Assembly (NCBI GenBank): GCA_020850025.1
Contig: JADZFI010000315.1
Location: 1 to 6,805, forward strand
Direction: 5' to 3'
DNA: 6,805 bases
Source: Saprospiraceae bacterium
Lineage (GTDB): Bacteria > Bacteroidota > Bacteroidia > Chitinophagales > Saprospiraceae
Below the pieces are notes generated by a model that saw nothing but the letters and a program-made list of their open reading frames with translations, ran no database searches and had not been told where the DNA came from. The translations under genes and the position numbers were made by a program. Each line of letters opens with the position of its first letter. Positions within the stretch are counted from its first letter, which is position 1. Shown piece after piece: positions 1 through 6,725 of this stretch.

Positions 1-2771
1 GAAAAACCGAGTTGCTGGAGTAAACGCAGGCGCTCCTGCAGTAATTCTCCACCCCTGGAACGATACCGGGAAATGGTGTTGGAGCTGCTTTTCTCCAGCC
101 CTACGCCATTGTCTGAAACCGTTATTGCCAGATGTCCGGCCTCTGTGCTAAAGTGAACCAGTATGCGTCCCTCCTTTCCTTTATTGGGCAAAACGCCGTG
201 AAGAATGGCATTTTCAACCAGCGGCTGAACCAGCAAGGGGGGTAGCACCAGGTTGTCTGGCGCATCATTCCGAATTTCATAAACAAAGGCCGGTGCGTAC
301 TGTGCCGCTTCCAAATGTAAATAGTTTTCCAAAAAACGGATTTCTTCCTTGAGCGTGATGGTGGGGAATTTGTAGCCGGATGATGGATTGTGTGTGAAAG
401 ACAACTCCAGTATTTCCCGTATCAGGCGGGCAATGCTCATCAGATGCTCATTTGCCTCCTTTTTGCTTTGATTGGTAATGGAGTTTTGCAGGGAGGTGAG
501 CAGGTTAAACAAGATGTGCGGATTGAGTTGAGCCTGAACGGTGCCAAGCTGGGTTTGGCGGAGTAAATTCTGTAGTTTTTGACGACTTTTCCGGTTTTTC
601 CAGGAAATAAAAACCAAAAAACCAAGCAGGCAAACTAACATCACCATCACGATTTTCATCCAGGGTCGTTCCCACAAAGGCAGTTCAACGCTGAGCGTAC
701 ATTCTGTGTGAGGCCAATTTGCCTCGTGTATCAGCGGGATATTCGCTCGGAAAATCACCCGGTTGCTTCCGTGTGCCAGGCCCGTAACGGTGCCCTGCAA
801 GGGATGTTCGAGCGTCCGCCATTCGCTGCCGTTTACGGAGTATTCCAGTGCAAAATGATCGGCATTCAGGTTGATTACACTTAGCCAAACCTCTGCGGTT
901 CTGCCGTGTGCGGGTATTTCCGGGTCCTTTTGAGTGAGTGAAAACAGCTCGTTTTGTATCCTGTCGATCCGCAAACGAGGAATAACCGGCTTATATGGCA
1001 ATAAGTAGGGCCCCAGGTTGATGCGTTGAATGCCGTTTCCAGCAGGAATCCAGAGCCATTCGCCATCGAATGCAGCGCCGTTGTTTACAGCTTCCAATAG
1101 TTGAAATCCGTTTTGATCCGACCAATAAGCCCTGAGTTCCGGTTGTTCCTTACTGCTTACGTCCAGCAAATACACCTCGGTATCTGTAATAACGGCCAAC
1201 TGTTGCCGGGGCAACAGTACCAGATTATTCACCGGGTTGTTGAACAAAAACTCGGTTGCTTTCACAAAACGGCCAATTGCCGTATCATACCGGAACAAGC
1301 CCTTTTGGGTTCCAAGCCAGAGATTGCCGTTTTGATCGAACAGCAGACAATTGCCGGGCCCGCTTTGGGTATCCCTGAAAAGTATTTGTCCGTCGGGGGT
1401 TAAACGGGCGATTCCATGGTATCCGGCTGCCCACAGCTGTCCATCAGGTGCGAGGGCCAAACCTGAAAGTCCCAAATCGGTTTTGGCAATATCCGGCGGC
1501 AAAGAGATCGTGTGACGAATGCCGGCCAGCGACTGTTCGACGGCATAAATACGGCTGCCGGCCACCCAATAGCATTTGCGGGAAGCATCGTAGCACAGGG
1601 CTTCTACAGGTTCTCCGAGAAAAAAGAAATCGAGTGCACCGTTTTGTAGCCGGTACACCCCTTTGTATCCGCCAAATATCAGGGCTCCTTCCGGACCCAC
1701 CAGTTTTCCGGGAAATAACTGATGGGTCAGATGGTCGGCCGGCAGTGGAAAATGCCGGATGGTTTTTTGTCCCTGCACACAAAACAGTCCGTTGAGATGA
1801 GAGGCAATCCAGCAGTTGCCCTGCTCATCAGGAAGCACCGACCACGGGTGCTGAGCCTGAGCTATGTTCACGTATTCAGGCCCATCAGGGTAAATAAGCC
1901 CCAACCCTTCATCGGTGGCCACAAAAATCCGGCGCCGACTGTCCATCCAGATTTTATCAACCCGGTTGAAGGTGCCAGGATCAATGGGGTGGTAGGCGTT
2001 TTGGTTTCGGTACCAGTAGGCAGTATGGATAGACCCGTTTGTATAGAACACCTCCGGGGCCAACGGATGGAGCAACAGCGCCGTATTTTCGGGCGTCATC
2101 CTTTCGGCCACCTTTTGCCAGGCATTGTCCGCCCAGGTATAATGCCTATGTTGGGCAACCACATACCGGTCTGTTACATCCGGTTCGCCATAAAAGGGGA
2201 AGTCCGGAGGCAGCGGCGTAGCAACGCACTGATCCAGAATTCTATAACTGACGCGCCTGGGCCAGTCGATGATCACAGCCGCCCCGGCGGTATCGTTAAT
2301 CAGCGCATATCCCTCTGCCAGGGTTTTGAGCTCCGGGTACTTGCCTCCCAGCAAAGCCGGTATATTTGAGGTGATGAGCGGCCACAAATGTGGCGGTTGT
2401 GCCTGCCAGAATTCCGGCGTCATGGGAAGCGCTTGTTCAGTGCGCCCGTTAAATCGGTAGACCGTATCGGCAGAGCGGTACCAGATATCGCCGTTTGGCG
2501 CCTCGCGGAAGGAGTACACCTTCCGGCCCGAAAAGCCGGTAGCGAGCGAATAAGCCTTCAGGGTACGACCATCGAAACGCGAAAAACCGGCATTGCAACC
2601 TATCCAGATATACCCCCTTGAATCCTCCCAAAAAGCGCGCGCCTGCTGCTGCGCCAGCCCGTCGCGAATGGTAAATCGGCGAACCGGTTTGCTAAAGTCC
2701 TGCGCCTCCGAGCCACAGGGCATCAGACAGGCGAGCGCCAGAAAGAGGGCAATGACTTTGGCCGGAAACAT
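1..2771 (-). CDS. LytS-type sensor histidine kinase with periplasmic propeller (C-terminus cut by window edge)
   Basis: I translated the minus strand by hand from the ATG at 2771-2769. It stays open to the left edge, giving 923 codons without a stop; the end lies outside the window. Residues 1-24 form a signal peptide with a likely SPase I site after SEA. Residues about 34-600 carry beta-propeller blades of the two-component-regulator type (e.g. FTIRDGL, EDSRGYIWIG, DQNGNLWLGTQKGLF). Residues about 626-680 resemble a Y_Y_Y domain. One membrane helix spans about 705-724. The cytoplasmic core has the H-box NPHILFN (phospho-acceptor His752), the N-box VENAILHG (Asn854) and the G1 box DNGVGL (Asp887), as in the His_kinase (PF06580) and HATPase_c families. 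Such proteins sense a periplasmic signal, autophosphorylate and usually pass phosphate to a LytTR-domain regulator. That partner is not visible and is probably downstream, off the left edge. A TGA lies in frame just upstream of the ATG, and no Shine-Dalgarno is seen. Confidence 0.95.
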   Translation of the reverse strand, partial: MFPAKVIALFLALACLMPCGSEAQDFSKPVRRFTIRDGLAQQQARAFWEDSRGYIWIGCNAGFSRFDGRTLKAYSLATGFSGRKVYSFREAPNGDIWYRSADTVYRFNGRTEQALPMTPEFWQAQPPHLWPLITSNIPALLGGKYPELKTLAEGYALINDTAGAAVIIDWPRRVSYRILDQCVATPLPPDFPFYGEPDVTDRYVVAQHRHYTWADNAWQKVAERMTPENTALLLHPLAPEVFYTNGSIHTAYWYRNQNAYHPIDPGTFNRVDKIWMDSRRRIFVATDEGLGLIYPDGPEYVNIAQAQHPWSVLPDEQGNCWIASHLNGLFCVQGQKTIRHFPLPADHLTHQLFPGKLVGPEGALIFGGYKGVYRLQNGALDFFFLGEPVEALCYDASRKCYWVAGSRIYAVEQSLAGIRHTISLPPDIAKTDLGLSGLALAPDGQLWAAGYHGIARLTPDGQILFRDTQSGPGNCLLFDQNGNLWLGTQKGLFRYDTAIGRFVKATEFLFNNPVNNLVLLPRQQLAVITDTEVYLLDVSSKEQPELRAYWSDQNGFQLLEAVNNGAAFDGEWLWIPAGNGIQRINLGPYLLPYKPVIPRLRIDRIQNELFSLTQKDPEIPAHGRTAEVWLSVINLNADHFALEYSVNGSEWRTLEHPLQGTVTGLAHGSNRVIFRANIPLIHEANWPHTECTLSVELPLWERPWMKIVMVMLVCLLGFLVFISWKNRKSRQKLQNLLRQTQLGTVQAQLNPHILFNLLTSLQNSITNQSKKEANEHLMSIARLIREILELSFTHNPSSGYKFPTITLKEEIRFLENYLHLEAAQYAPAFVYEIRNDAPDNLVLPPLLVQPLVENAILHGVLPNKGKEGRILVHFSTEAGHLAITVSDNGVGLEKSSSNTISRYRSRGGELLQERLRLLQQLGF

Positions 2772-2806
2772 GCTCAAAGATAGTCAGCCAGGCTTTTGGG
2801 CTGGTT

Positions 2807-2857
2807 ACCGTTTGTTTTTTAACATTGACCGTTGGTTGTCTGATAACGACCGCTTGT
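2807..2857 (+). promoter_or_regulatory. Three LytTR-type operator repeats, 21-bp period
   Basis: Three 9-bp direct repeats lie at 2807-2815 (ACCGTTTGT), 2828-2836 (ACCGTTGGT) and 2849-2857 (ACCGCTTGT), each separated by exactly 12 bp. The known LytTR binding consensus is two direct repeats of [TA][AC][CA]GTTN[AG][TG] separated by 12-13 bp. The first two copies match at all nine positions; the third has C in place of the second T-column base. They sit between a LytS-type kinase gene and a divergent plus-strand operon, with repeats reading toward the latter. Binding by a LytTR regulator is inferred, not shown. Confidence 0.6.
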
Positions 2858-2866
2858 GGTTTGGGG

Positions 2867-2899
2867 TTTGGAGCGGTGTGGTTGGAGGGGGTAGATTTG
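2867..2899 (+). promoter_or_regulatory. Bacteroidota-type promoter for the plus-strand cassette
   Basis: TTTG at 2867-2870 and TAGATTTG at 2892-2899 match the Bacteroidota -33 (TTTG) and -7 (TAnnTTTG) elements with a 21-nt gap. Transcription would begin a few bases after 2899, leaving a leader of about 30-35 nt before the ATG at 2940. The leader has a GGGAGGA stretch at 2901-2907, too far from the ATG to act as a normal Shine-Dalgarno, and an A-rich run just before the start. The LytTR-type repeats end 9 bp before the -33 box, a suitable place for an activator. Confidence 0.5.
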
Positions 2900-2939
2900 T
2901 GGGAGGACTAAGTTAGATCATTTCATAAAACTTTAAAAA

Positions 2940-3716
2940 ATGGAAGATTCGGAAATTGGAAAAATGATTCTTGAGCTATTACCTAAGGATGGTACCACCA
3001 AAGGGAATAAGTTCATTTTGTCTGAACTCAAAAAGAAAATTAAGGATCTGGAGGAGAGTAAATATTGGGAAGTTAGAAATTCTCTTATAGAAATTGGAAA
3101 AATAGGAAGAGGCAGAGGAAAAGGCGGAGCCATTTTTTTCATTTCACCAAGTCCGATTGTTCAAAAAAAAGATAAAGAGCAAAGACTGAAAGAGTCGGAC
3201 TTGTATGAGCCATTTATGAGGTCCATTGAAGAGTGGTGGATTAAAAATTATATCTATGATAACTATTTAATTGAAATGACAGCTAACCAGGGGAAGAGGA
3301 AAACTGGAGGAAAATGGACAAGGCCTGATCTAACTTTGATATCTATAAAAAGCTATCAGTATGTGATTGGAAAGGTAATGGATGTAATAACATTCGAAAT
3401 TAAACCACTTGATAATTACGGGATTGAGTCCGTATTTGAAACAGCCTCCCAATCTGTTTTTGCTCACAAATCCTATCTATGTATTCATACACCATCAGGG
3501 AAGCCTCAAACCCCAGATTTTGAACGAATTGAAATACAATGTGAAAACTTTGGCGTTGGATTGTTGATTTTTGAGGATCCTCATAAGTGGGAAACGTTCG
3601 AAGTACTCTTAGAGCCAAGAAGAAAAGAACCTGATCCTTTTGAAGTCAACGAATTTATTAAAAAACAAATAGGAGAAAATAAGAAAGAGTCATTAAGTAG
3701 AATGATTAGAAGTTAA
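2940..3716 (+). CDS. Winged-helix plus PD-(D/E)XK nuclease-like protein
   Basis: This 258-aa protein starts at ATG 2940 and ends with TAA. Residues 1-70 read as a winged helix-turn-helix: helices around MILELLPKDG and residues 25-52, then a basic glycine-rich hairpin (GKIGRGRGKGGAIFF, 53-67) like a DNA-contacting wing. Residues about 88-225 look like a restriction-endonuclease fold: an acidic helix (E90, E97, E98), RPD ending in D130, then a strand with E153-I154-K155, fitting PD-X22-ExK, followed by a helix with Q171 and a strand SYLCIH. I recognise this wHTH plus nuclease layout from uncharacterised restriction-related proteins but cannot name a characterised member. DNA binding and cleavage are inferred. 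It is the first gene of an AT-rich three-gene operon, and its codon use (many AAA, ATT, GAA) differs from the GC-rich flanks, suggesting transfer. A defence role is possible; a repair or regulatory role is not excluded. Confidence 0.85.
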   Translation: MEDSEIGKMILELLPKDGTTKGNKFILSELKKKIKDLEESKYWEVRNSLIEIGKIGRGRGKGGAIFFISPSPIVQKKDKEQRLKESDLYEPFMRSIEEWWIKNYIYDNYLIEMTANQGKRKTGGKWTRPDLTLISIKSYQYVIGKVMDVITFEIKPLDNYGIESVFETASQSVFAHKSYLCIHTPSGKPQTPDFERIEIQCENFGVGLLIFEDPHKWETFEVLLEPRRKEPDPFEVNEFIKKQIGENKKESLSRMIRS

Positions 3717-3718
3717 AA

Positions 3719-3967
3719 ATGGGAAACCTCCTCTTTGAATTAGTAAAATTAATCCTGCTTCCAATATTAAAAGCCAAACTTCTTGGCGACAAAAAATTTA
3801 TTGCAGAAGTGGACCAGTCGATACAAAGTTATCGTGAGCACCAATCCCGGCTCGACAAAATCTTGGAGAGTCTTTGCACCAGTGATCCAAATGACTTTAG
3901 ATGTAAAGAATACTTTGAAAGGTATCCAGAAAGAAGGCCCAAGCCAGAGAAAATGGAACAACCCTAA
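3719..3967 (+). CDS. Small hypothetical protein, 82 aa, helical with hydrophobic N-terminus
   Basis: I do not recognise this protein. The ATG is 2 nt after the stop of the nuclease-like gene, so translation is probably coupled; no clear Shine-Dalgarno is present. Residues 4-22 are rich in Leu and Ile but interrupted by Glu7, Lys10, Pro15, Lys18 and Lys20, which suits an amphipathic or membrane-associating helix better than a clean transmembrane segment or signal peptide. Residues 25-51 look helical and charged. Two cysteines (C53, C62) flank a short acidic loop, and the last 20 residues are charged and proline-rich, likely disordered. The AT-rich composition matches its neighbours. It could be a partner, inhibitor or membrane anchor for the upstream protein, but nothing in the sequence decides between these. 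It is judged real from its operon spacing and sensible composition; function unknown. Confidence 0.65.
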   Translation: MGNLLFELVKLILLPILKAKLLGDKKFIAEVDQSIQSYREHQSRLDKILESLCTSDPNDFRCKEYFERYPERRPKPEKMEQP

Positions 3968-3985
3968 CAATCAAAACAATATACC

Positions 3986-4174
3986 ATGCCAAACCAGGTT
4001 TTAAAAGATGCTAAAGGCAACAGAATTGGTGAAATAAAAGAATTTGCCGGCAAACTTGAGATAAGAGACGCCAAGGGAAATCGAAAGGGATATTATGATC
4101 CTAAATCGAATTCAACATATAATGCAAAGGGCTCAAGAATAGGTAGTGGGAATCTTTTAACTACATTACTTTAG
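3986..4174 (+). CDS. Short glycine-turn repeat protein, resembles the 4-fold beta flower family
   Basis: This 62-aa protein contains a repeated turn motif: DAKGNRIG (8-15), DAKGNRKG (28-35) and NAKGSRIG (46-53), with a degenerate unit at YYDPKSN (36-42). It ends in GSGNLLTTLL. The pattern of short beta hairpins joined by D-x-x-G-[NS]-R-x-G turns resembles small bacterial proteins annotated as '4-fold beta flower protein', a family assignment made from memory with moderate confidence. No signal peptide or membrane segment is visible and no biochemical role is known to me. The repeat units use different codons, so duplication is old. It is the last gene of the cassette, 18 nt after the preceding stop, without a Shine-Dalgarno but with an A-rich leader, and is followed by a strong terminator. 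The start ATG is the only reasonable one. Confidence 0.75.
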   Translation: MPNQVLKDAKGNRIGEIKEFAGKLEIRDAKGNRKGYYDPKSNSTYNAKGSRIGSGNLLTTLL

Positions 4175-4230
4175 TTACAGATATAGATACAATATACTTT
4201 ACAAACAGCCCCGCCCCAAAAAACCACTCG

Positions 4231-4264
4231 GCCCTTCCGTTAACTCCGGAAGGGCTATTTTTTT
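4231..4264 (+). terminator. Intrinsic terminator, possibly bidirectional
   Basis: A perfect 9-bp stem (GCCCTTCCG at 4231-4239 paired with CGGAAGGGC at 4247-4255) with a 7-nt loop is followed by TA and seven T residues (4258-4264). It closes the plus-strand cassette. Read on the minus strand, the same hairpin is followed, after eight bases, by six T residues (complement of 4217-4222), so it may also stop transcription from the convergent CotH gene, whose stop codon lies at 4275-4277. Confidence 0.88.
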
Positions 4265-4274
4265 GAATCTACTC

Positions 4275-6305
4275 CTACCCCCTCACCACCTTTCTCACCC
4301 AAACCCCGTCCTCATTGCTGATCCGCAGGATATACCCGCCGGCCGGCAATGCCCCTAAATCCAGTTCAAAGGCCGGTGCATTGATGTCAAACCTTTGCAG
4401 GAGGCGGCCTCTCCAGTCTGTTAACTCCAGGGTTTCCAGCATTTGTTCCGATTGGAGGTACACCCTTCCCGTGGTCGGATTGGGGTACACCCTGATTTCC
4501 TGCGCAGCTGCCTCCGGCAGCTCAGTACCCACCAGCGGACCTCCCACCGCCTGCCAGCTGGAGGCCAGACTGTTGTCCAGATCCACACTGATCAATTGCA
4601 GGTAGCGACCGTTTCCGTCGGCATCTGGCCAGGGGGCATCGTCGCGGTAGTGTACCCGGTCTATCTCATTGCCGAAGGCATCGAGCAGCAGCAGGAGCTG
4701 GTCGGAGTTGGACAGATTCCGGCTGAATTGTCCGAAAGGGGCAAATCCGTATGCTTGCTGGAACGCCGCAGCATCGCTGGCCAGGTAAAGCGTGGCTCCG
4801 GGAAGGAGGTAATGACCAGAGGGGAAGGAGTAGTTCAACCCTGTTCCGCCGAAGTACAGACCGGTGAGGTTAATATTGGTGTTTCCGGCGTTGGTGATTT
4901 CCAGAAACTCCAGCTGGTCTTCTTCCGGAATGGCCGGAGTAGCTTCAGGGTGATAATGGATCCTGGAAATGACCAGCGGCAGGGTATTCACATTGGCGCA
5001 GGAGCTGAACGATCCCAGCTTGGTAGTCATCCACGGAATCCGCAAATCAAGCCAGTTTTTCAGGGTATTAACGGCAAATGGATGGTTTATCACCGTACCC
5101 CAACGCGCGTTTTCCCGCACAGCCGCCTCGCTGATGATGGCTACCGTTGAGTCAATATATTGCTCCAAACGCAGCGGGTTAAGGGGCATACCCGGCTGCG
5201 TGAGCTGATGCCAGCGCCGGGCCATGTAGCACTTAAAAGTCTGATTATTAAACAGATCCCGCACGAACTTGGGCCCCTCATTGCTGCCGTTGTAAAATTG
5301 CCACACATCCGGCTTACTCCGGTCAAAACCAAACTCAAACAAGTCGTTGCCGTAGGTCAGATTCATATCCCAGATTGGTCCTGCACGCAGTTTGCCATTC
5401 CTGTCTTTATGATAAAAAGTGCTGAAAGTGTAGGCATCTGCATTGCTGGCCAGTTCATTGATCAGGATAAAATCAACAAACGAGGGCAGGTCAATAATGG
5501 CCGGAAATCCGGTGGTTATAGAGGAATTGTTGGCCGAACAAACTGCCTGCAGGTTCACAAATACCGATTTGATATAGGCGTTTTGCGCAGCCGTCACATC
5601 CTCCGGCTTTGGCCAGTGGTGGATGAATCCGTTGTCGTTGAATCCGATATGGCTCGACATCTCCCAGGCAACCGGGTCGCCGCCGGTGGTTTTGTCGGTT
5701 TTGGTGATATACCCGCCGGAAAGCTCCGGTTGCTGGTTATCGGCGGCCGTAATTTTCTCCAGATTCACCCGGTTTTTGTCTGGTTTGATTTTTTCTCCCA
5801 AAAAATACAATCCCCGGTAATCCCCATTTACCACTACCTCACAATACAGCGTCCTGATGGCATACTGCCCGATTTGCCGCGACAGGTTGTGCGATAAATA
5901 ATCCCGGATCAGCGATGGATCCGAACTCAGGCCGTGCAATATCCAGTCGTTTTCTTCCGGCATACCCAGCAGGCTCACGTTGTTGTTGGTGCTGTTATCT
6001 GCCTGCAGTGTGGTAAATCCGTACGCTTTTTTCGGAAATGCCTGCGAGTAAGAACCTCGTATTTCAATATCCACCCGACCGTTGTAATTCAAAAAAGCCG
6101 CCGAATCTTTGTCGGTTACATAATTCCGCAACCCCGGGCCCCGGTAGATGATCTTCATATTGCCCAATACGCCCGGTTCGTCCGGAATAGGCGCGTTGTT
6201 ATCGGTAGAGATAATGACGATGGGCAGGTTGCTGCTGCTGAATCCTTGAGCGTGTGCAAGGTGAACACAAAGCAGCAGTAGGAGCGTGGGGCACAGAAAT
6301 TTCAT
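4275..6305 (-). CDS. Secreted CotH-kinase-family protein with lamin-tail domain and T9SS sorting signal
   Basis: The 676-aa product begins with a signal peptide (1-19, cleavage after AHA). The CotH domain (PF08757 type) spans about 50-430, with family motifs: RGSYSQAFPKKAYGF (83-97), the IRDYL helix (133-137), NGDYRGLYFLGEKI (160-173), a GGYITKTDK segment (197-205), NELASNADAY (283-292) and the metal-site-like GPIWDMNLTYGN (309-320, D313). CotH of Bacillus spores is an atypical protein kinase; whether this homologue phosphorylates anything is unknown. Residues about 440-572 form a lamin-tail beta-sandwich (VISRIHYHPE to YLQLIS). From about 604, YPNPTTG begins a T9SS type A sorting domain ending in GGYILRISNEDGVWVRKVVRG-like sequence, directing export and surface attachment or release. 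It lies 37 bp downstream of the DUF1801 gene with no obvious promoter between, so the two may be co-transcribed. Confidence 0.95.
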   Translation of the reverse strand: MKFLCPTLLLLLCVHLAHAQGFSSSNLPIVIISTDNNAPIPDEPGVLGNMKIIYRGPGLRNYVTDKDSAAFLNYNGRVDIEIRGSYSQAFPKKAYGFTTLQADNSTNNNVSLLGMPEENDWILHGLSSDPSLIRDYLSHNLSRQIGQYAIRTLYCEVVVNGDYRGLYFLGEKIKPDKNRVNLEKITAADNQQPELSGGYITKTDKTTGGDPVAWEMSSHIGFNDNGFIHHWPKPEDVTAAQNAYIKSVFVNLQAVCSANNSSITTGFPAIIDLPSFVDFILINELASNADAYTFSTFYHKDRNGKLRAGPIWDMNLTYGNDLFEFGFDRSKPDVWQFYNGSNEGPKFVRDLFNNQTFKCYMARRWHQLTQPGMPLNPLRLEQYIDSTVAIISEAAVRENARWGTVINHPFAVNTLKNWLDLRIPWMTTKLGSFSSCANVNTLPLVISRIHYHPEATPAIPEEDQLEFLEITNAGNTNINLTGLYFGGTGLNYSFPSGHYLLPGATLYLASDAAAFQQAYGFAPFGQFSRNLSNSDQLLLLLDAFGNEIDRVHYRDDAPWPDADGNGRYLQLISVDLDNSLASSWQAVGGPLVGTELPEAAAQEIRVYPNPTTGRVYLQSEQMLETLELTDWRGRLLQRFDINAPAFELDLGALPAGGYILRISNEDGVWVRKVVRG

Positions 6306-6342
6306 GTTGGGGAATCGGTTTCAGGGGACAAGATGGGGATTT

Positions 6343-6714
6343 TTACGGAGATATGATCTCCCGCATGATCCGTACCAGCTCCTCTGCCTTTTCCTCAACC
6401 TCTTCCAGACTGCGCAGTGTTACCAAGCGCCGGTCTTTATAGCTGCCTTCCAACAGGGAAGAGGACACCTCCACTATTTTGGGATGGTGAAATACGAGTA
6501 ATATTTCCTCTTTCCTGCGCATCATCGGACCGAACGTTACGATATCAACGCCCTCCAGATGATAGCTGGGGGCATTCCACTTGATTCTCTCCGACAGGCG
6601 TGCGTCGGCACTTTTCAGGATTTCCCGCAGCCGTTCTATTTCGGGCTTGAGCGGATGATCCAGCACCTGCATATAGTTGGCTACTTGTGCAGCATCTGAT
6701 GGCTTAGCTGGCAT
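6343..6714 (-). CDS. DUF1801 domain-containing protein
   Basis: This 123-aa cytosolic-type protein has no signal peptide or membrane segment. It shows the hallmarks of DUF1801 (PF08818, YdhG-like): an N-terminal helical region with LREIL, the signature KWNAPSYH (45-52), then a beta-rich part (VDIVTFGPMMRRKEEILLVFHH, given here as a shape rather than a motif) and a charged C-terminal helix (LEEVEEKAEELVRIMREI segment from about 102). Members are widespread small proteins with an SRPBCC-independent fold of unknown biochemical role, length usually about 110-150 aa, so this one is complete. The start ATG at 6714-6712 gives the full N-terminal helix; Met15 is a shorter alternative. It lies upstream of the CotH gene in the same direction, but there is no functional link that I can see. 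Confidence 0.88.
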   Translation of the reverse strand: MPAKPSDAAQVANYMQVLDHPLKPEIERLREILKSADARLSERIKWNAPSYHLEGVDIVTFGPMMRRKEEILLVFHHPKIVEVSSSLLEGSYKDRRLVTLRSLEEVEEKAEELVRIMREIISP

Positions 6715-6725
6715 GGGCAGAGTTT

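Noticed and set aside
1101..2621. Several plus-strand open frames of 60-215 codons opposite the kinase gene
   Set aside because: They are antisense shadows of the continuous minus-strand kinase frame, whose domains and motifs are clear; their translations show no recognisable domain.
2726..2771. Kinase N-terminus as a lipoprotein signal (cysteines at residues 15 and 19)
   Set aside because: The residues before either cysteine do not fit a lipobox well, and an SPase I site after SEA is more consistent with a membrane-spanning sensor.
2775..2782. TATCTTTG on the minus strand as a kinase promoter -7 box
   Set aside because: It matches TAnnTTTG but lies 3 bp from the ATG and has no TTTG at the right distance upstream; kept only as a side remark, not as a feature.
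2785..2820. Weak hairpin (CAGCC/GGCTG) followed by a T-run, resembling a plus-strand terminator
   Set aside because: The stem is only 5 bp and no plus-strand gene lies upstream that would need termination; the T-run follows the first LytTR-like repeat.
2900..2950. Insertion ends, direct repeats or integrase genes bounding the AT-rich cassette
   Set aside because: I found no matching direct or inverted repeats at the two composition boundaries and no transposase or integrase, so transfer rests on composition alone.
4443..5897. Plus-strand open frames of 235 and 245 codons
   Set aside because: They lie opposite the CotH gene, which has a full domain architecture; long antisense frames are expected in GC-rich coding DNA.
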